From NCBI GenBank assembly GCA_903858555.1, contig CAIOJG010000028.1:1-15453 (forward strand): 15,453 bases of DNA. The letters are read 5' to 3'. This DNA is from Candidatus Magasanikiibacteriota bacterium. GTDB taxonomy: Bacteria > Patescibacteriota > Patescibacteriia > Magasanikbacterales > GWA2-37-8. A model generated the notes under the pieces. That model had not been told where the DNA came from. It searched no databases and worked only from the letters and a program-made list of their open reading frames with translations. Made by a program: the position numbers and the translations under genes. Positions 13,083-15,453 of the stretch are shown piece by piece. Position 1 is the stretch's first letter; the number at the start of each line of letters is the position of its first letter.

Positions 13083-14846
13083 TTAAGCAGTCTTTTGATA
13101 ATGTTCAGAAATAAGTTGGGTTGCGGTCGCTTTTAATTCATCGTAACCAACATTCGATCGAGCGTCTGTTTGTATGTTTGTAACATGTTGATCGTCAAAG
13201 CCCAAAAGAACGCCGTCATCTTTTGAGGTGTCCGCTCCACCGATTTTGTTGATACGTTGAAAATCGGCGACAGCTGTGGTCGGATCACCATCATAATAGA
13301 CAATGTGTTTTGGTTTTAATTCAGGGTGTTTCTCAAAATATTTTTCCCAATATTCTTTAGCCGGTATTCCGTTTTCGCATTTTACACCCTCACCTGAATA
13401 AGATTGAAGAAGTTCATGGGTAACGTTTTTACTTAACTGACAATTTTGATCAGGGGTGTTCCATAGTTTGCTGGTCAATACAAACATTAGCTCTGACATT
13501 GTTTCAGGAATAAAGCCAATTTCATTTAGATTTTTTTGGAGTAATTCATCGAATTGTTTTTTATTAGCATCATACTCTTCATGAGTTAAACCTTTTTCAG
13601 CGCATTTTTTTAAAACTATTACAATCGGAGATTTTTCATTTAAATTAGACAGCCAGTCAGTAAAGTTTTTTGCCAATTCTTTATTTCTAACTATAACAAG
13701 TTTTTCTTGGTTATCTATGCTTATTAATTCAGAGGCATACTTTGAACCATTCTCAGGATCTACCAATGTACTTTTTGGCAAAAATACAAAACCAGCATCA
13801 ACCGGTATTCCACCTTCCTCGGCTGTATTTGGCCAAACAAATACATCATTCCATTTTTTTTCACTTTGAGGCTTGGTAAAATCATGTTGCCAACCATTAA
13901 AAGTATACGCATGTTGCGAGGCTACAACATCTGATGGATATAAAAAGAATACTTCGTTGTCTGTTTCTGCACCATAGTGTGAGTCAGCAACTTCTTGTGC
14001 TGCAAAATGAACCGCTGATTTATCGGGGTATTTAGGCGCGCTCGCCATTGTAAAGTCAGTAAGATCTAATAATTTTCTCACGGCTTTCTCGGCATCTTCA
14101 GCTTCAAAAATTCCTTGTGCCTCTAGATATTTGCGAACGGAGTCTTTGTCTCTAGCGCGTAAGCCTTCAATCGCCAAAGGGGTTCGTACTTCCTTTCCGT
14201 CTTTCATTACGCTTGTAAAGCCATCGGCGAATTCGTTCATTCCACCAGTATGATAAAGCATACCTGTGTGATCTCTAAATCCCTGACGAGTGACATGTGA
14301 GAGATAATGTGGATTTAATCTGCGCCACAATTGAATATATTCATCGGTAGATAAAGAAGCCAAAAATTCTGGAGTCAATAACTCTCGTTTTTCTTTATTT
14401 GGCAAAGGAAGCTCGCGCATTTTTTCATGATAGGCATCCAAGAGCGCTTGTGTTTGAGGTAATTCTTTTAATTGCGCGCGTAGAACATTTATTTCTTTTT
14501 CAATTTCTTCTAGTTCCTTTAATAACGCTTCACGTGCTGATTCGGCAGATTCTTTTTTCTTTGATAAGTCTAATCCCACACTATCTTCTACGCCAATTTT
14601 TATTTTCAATCTCACTACTAAAGTTTGCAGTCTGTCCGATAAAGCGGTTGCGTGTGTTTGTGCTTGTTGCTCCGCTTGTTTTATTTCTTCTGGAAGTTGC
14701 ATTTTTCGACCTTCAATTTCAGCGATTCTTTCGTTCAAAGTCCTCGCGGCTGTTTCAATTCGTTCTGCCTCAGACAGGACAGCTTCTCTGCCTGTTTGAT
14801 CGTGTTGTTCTGAAATTTTTTGTGGATTTAACAACTGTTCTTTCAT
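13083..14846 (-). CDS. Large coiled-coil protein of unknown function
   Basis: A 587-residue protein matching no family I can name. Residues 20-150 are strongly helical, with heptad-like Glu, Lys, Leu and Ala-rich coiled coils (for example ELEEIEKEINVLRAQLKEL, 111-129). A compact region follows with a striking polar motif, HVTRQGFRDHTGMLYHTGG (184-202), where H184, H193 and H199 together with D192 could bind metal or form an active site. The rest looks globular, with recurring aromatic segments (FFLYPSDVVASQHAYTFNGW; HIVYYDGDPTTAVADF). There is no signal peptide or transmembrane helix, so it is predicted cytoplasmic. It is a single gene on the minus strand with ATG at 14844-14846 and no Shine-Dalgarno; TTGACT with weak -10 candidates lies near 14905-14930. 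Its length, composition and unbroken frame make it a genuine gene; no function is assigned. Confidence 0.8.
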   Translation of the reverse strand: MKEQLLNPQKISEQHDQTGREAVLSEAERIETAARTLNERIAEIEGRKMQLPEEIKQAEQQAQTHATALSDRLQTLVVRLKIKIGVEDSVGLDLSKKKESAESAREALLKELEEIEKEINVLRAQLKELPQTQALLDAYHEKMRELPLPNKEKRELLTPEFLASLSTDEYIQLWRRLNPHYLSHVTRQGFRDHTGMLYHTGGMNEFADGFTSVMKDGKEVRTPLAIEGLRARDKDSVRKYLEAQGIFEAEDAEKAVRKLLDLTDFTMASAPKYPDKSAVHFAAQEVADSHYGAETDNEVFFLYPSDVVASQHAYTFNGWQHDFTKPQSEKKWNDVFVWPNTAEEGGIPVDAGFVFLPKSTLVDPENGSKYASELISIDNQEKLVIVRNKELAKNFTDWLSNLNEKSPIVIVLKKCAEKGLTHEEYDANKKQFDELLQKNLNEIGFIPETMSELMFVLTSKLWNTPDQNCQLSKNVTHELLQSYSGEGVKCENGIPAKEYWEKYFEKHPELKPKHIVYYDGDPTTAVADFQRINKIGGADTSKDDGVLLGFDDQHVTNIQTDARSNVGYDELKATATQLISEHYQKTA

Positions 14847-15054
14847 ATATAAGTATTTATGTAAAGTAATGATATCAAAATCTGTCTAAATGTGCAATTT
14901 CATCGTAATAATATAATATTTTTTACAGTCAATTTATACAAAAGTGGATAACTTTTTCGCTAACCTTAGAGCCGTTTACCAATTTATGTAAATCTACAGG
15001 TAAACTTTAATAAACCCGACTTTGCTATCCTTAAAATAGGTCGAATTTTGACGT

Positions 15055-15100
15055 AAAAAATAGCCTTAAAACCGCTCAAATAAGAGCAAACTATTTTTTT
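15055..15100. terminator. Hairpin with flanking A/T tracts, possible bidirectional terminator
   Basis: AAAAAATAG (15055-15063) pairs with CTATTTTTT (15091-15099), and GCTC (15074-15077) pairs with GAGC (15084-15087) inside. T-tracts occur on both strands. No clear gene ends next to it, so it may end a small RNA or a gene beyond the window. Confidence 0.45.
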
Positions 15101-15109
15101 ATCAAAAGC

Positions 15110-15121
15110 TGGACGTCCAGG
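15110..15121. repeat. 12-bp perfect palindrome
   Basis: CTGGACGTCCAG reads identically on both strands. It is followed by a second small inverted repeat (CCCAC ... GTGGG, 15125-15138). It could be a protein-binding site; no gene assignment is possible. Confidence 0.35.
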
Positions 15122-15152
15122 TTTCCCACCCCTGTGGGTATATCATTAAAAC

Positions 15153-15186
15153 ATATTTGCAAAACCAAAAGGTCGATTGCAAATAT
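15153..15186. repeat. 10-bp perfect inverted repeat
   Basis: ATATTTGCAA (15153-15162) and TTGCAAATAT (15177-15186) are perfect complements around a 14-nt loop. There is no T-tract, so it is not a typical terminator. Confidence 0.5.
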
Positions 15187-15269
15187 TAGTCAAAATAATA
15201 CAAAGGTTATTTTACCTTAGCCAACTTGCTATTTAGATAAAATCCCAAAAAAGTAAATTAAATTTAATT

Positions 15270-15392
15270 ATGTTTCCAAACTATTTTTACTTGTACCGTC
15301 AATATTTTTTTGGGTGGTCGCCCGACCGTCCAAAAAATATTGCGCACATAAAAAAGTTAAAACAATTAAACAGATTTACTCCATGGATTTAA
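15270..15392 (+). CDS. Possible 40-aa small protein
   Basis: An ATG-started frame of 40 codons ending at TAA, reading MFPNYFYLYRQYFFGWSP and then a basic stretch ending RFTPWI. Composition is protein-like (many aromatic residues, then Lys/Asn/Arg), but there is no Shine-Dalgarno and no family match. The frame overlaps the long hairpin at 15300-15342, so the structure may be the real feature and the frame accidental. Confidence 0.2.
   Translation: MFPNYFYLYRQYFFGWSPDRPKNIAHIKKLKQLNRFTPWI
15300..15342 (+). repeat. Long near-perfect hairpin (43 nt)
   Basis: In plus-strand RNA, CAAUAUUUUUU-U-GGGUGGUC pairs with GACCGUCC-AAAAAAUAUUG around a GCCC loop. The only imperfections are one bulged U and two G-U pairs. 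On the minus strand those wobbles are mismatches, so it is more likely a plus-strand RNA structure than a DNA palindrome. Confidence 0.55.
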
Positions 15393-15453
15393 TTACATAA
15401 CATATCTAACGAAAATATATTTGAGAATACCGCTAACATTAAATAAATGTTCA

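Larger units (their letters stand above)
14847..15453. other. About 600-nt AT-rich region with clustered hairpins, no convincing gene
   Basis: Apart from the promoter region of the 587-aa gene, no reading frame here exceeds about 40 codons. It contains at least five inverted repeats: 15055-15100, 15110-15121, 15125-15138, 15153-15186 and 15300-15342. The two strongest are listed separately. I see no tRNA, RNase P, tmRNA or SRP RNA signature. A near-DnaA-box AGTGGATAA at 14943-14951 is isolated. Confidence 0.5.

Noticed and set aside
14399..14869. 156-codon plus-strand frame opposite the 587-aa gene
   Set aside because: It is the antisense of the Glu/Lys/Leu-rich coiled coil, which produces Phe/Leu-rich open frames; no start signals.
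14940..14960. Possible replication origin from a DnaA-box-like AGTGGATAA
   Set aside because: Only one imperfect box is seen, with no cluster and no dnaA or dnaN nearby in the window.
15101..15182. About 26-codon minus-strand frame across the palindromes
   Set aside because: No strong start or ribosome-binding site; it is explained by inverted repeats and likely chance.
1..15453. CRISPR array, insertion sequence or prophage
   Set aside because: No regularly spaced direct repeats, transposase, integrase or phage structural genes were found.
1..15453. Recoded genetic code (TGA as glycine, as in Gracilibacteria)
   Set aside because: The long frames contain no in-frame TGA needing translation, and TGA acts as a stop for the 55-aa gene.

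Overview
The window looks like chromosome from a member of the Candidate Phyla Radiation (Patescibacteria, Parcubacteria-like). This is an inference from several signs: AT-rich DNA, tightly packed operons with gaps of about 1 nt, mostly absent Shine-Dalgarno sequences, tRNAs without an encoded 3' CCA, standard use of TGA as stop, and large proteins matching no common family. Nothing here fixes the lineage more precisely.

Layout, left to right. (a) 1-2308: the tail of a Lys-rich protein and its terminator, then a divergent pair of exported enzymes, an acid-phosphatase-like phosphoesterase (-) and a phosphodiester glycosidase with a C-terminal SH3b domain (+). (b) 2309-4188: a small-gene and tRNA region. 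It holds a GC-richer 110-aa membrane-anchored protein (+), an exported 140-aa protein (+), initiator tRNA-fMet (-), a GC-richer 55-aa protein (-) and tRNA-Gly(GCC) (-), each minus-strand gene with a recognisable promoter and terminator. (c) 4189-8180: an mgtA-type Mg2+ P-type ATPase followed after 8 nt by a type II NADH dehydrogenase, ended by an unusually long hairpin terminator with a GC-rich insert. (d) 8189-9282: a eukaryotic-type (GSII) glutamine synthetase (-) whose leader contains a hairpin with a T-tract and a possible coupled 18-aa leader ORF. (e) 9340-12229: a compact zinc-uptake operon read on the minus strand as znuA-znuC-znuB-zur. (f) 12230-13032: a divergent gene for a DUF6629-like membrane protein, separated from znuA by a region with two identical 13-bp palindromes exactly 70 bp apart, the best candidates for Zur operators. 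(g) 13083-14846: a 587-aa coiled-coil protein of unknown function. (h) 14847-15453: about 600 nt without a convincing gene but with a cluster of hairpins and palindromes.

How the parts fit: ZnuA would capture Zn2+ at the cell surface, ZnuB would carry it across the membrane with energy from ZnuC, and Zur, the last gene of the same operon, would close a feedback loop at the paired palindromes. The second palindrome lies next to the promoter of the DUF6629-like gene, so that protein may belong to the same zinc response. MgtA and NDH-2 form one transcription unit for Mg2+ transport and membrane redox work.

The most interesting signals are the paired operator, the glnA leader, the two GC-richer small-gene cassettes with strong ribosome-binding sites, the strand-specific G-U pairing of the long terminators, and an initiator tRNA with C33 in place of U33.
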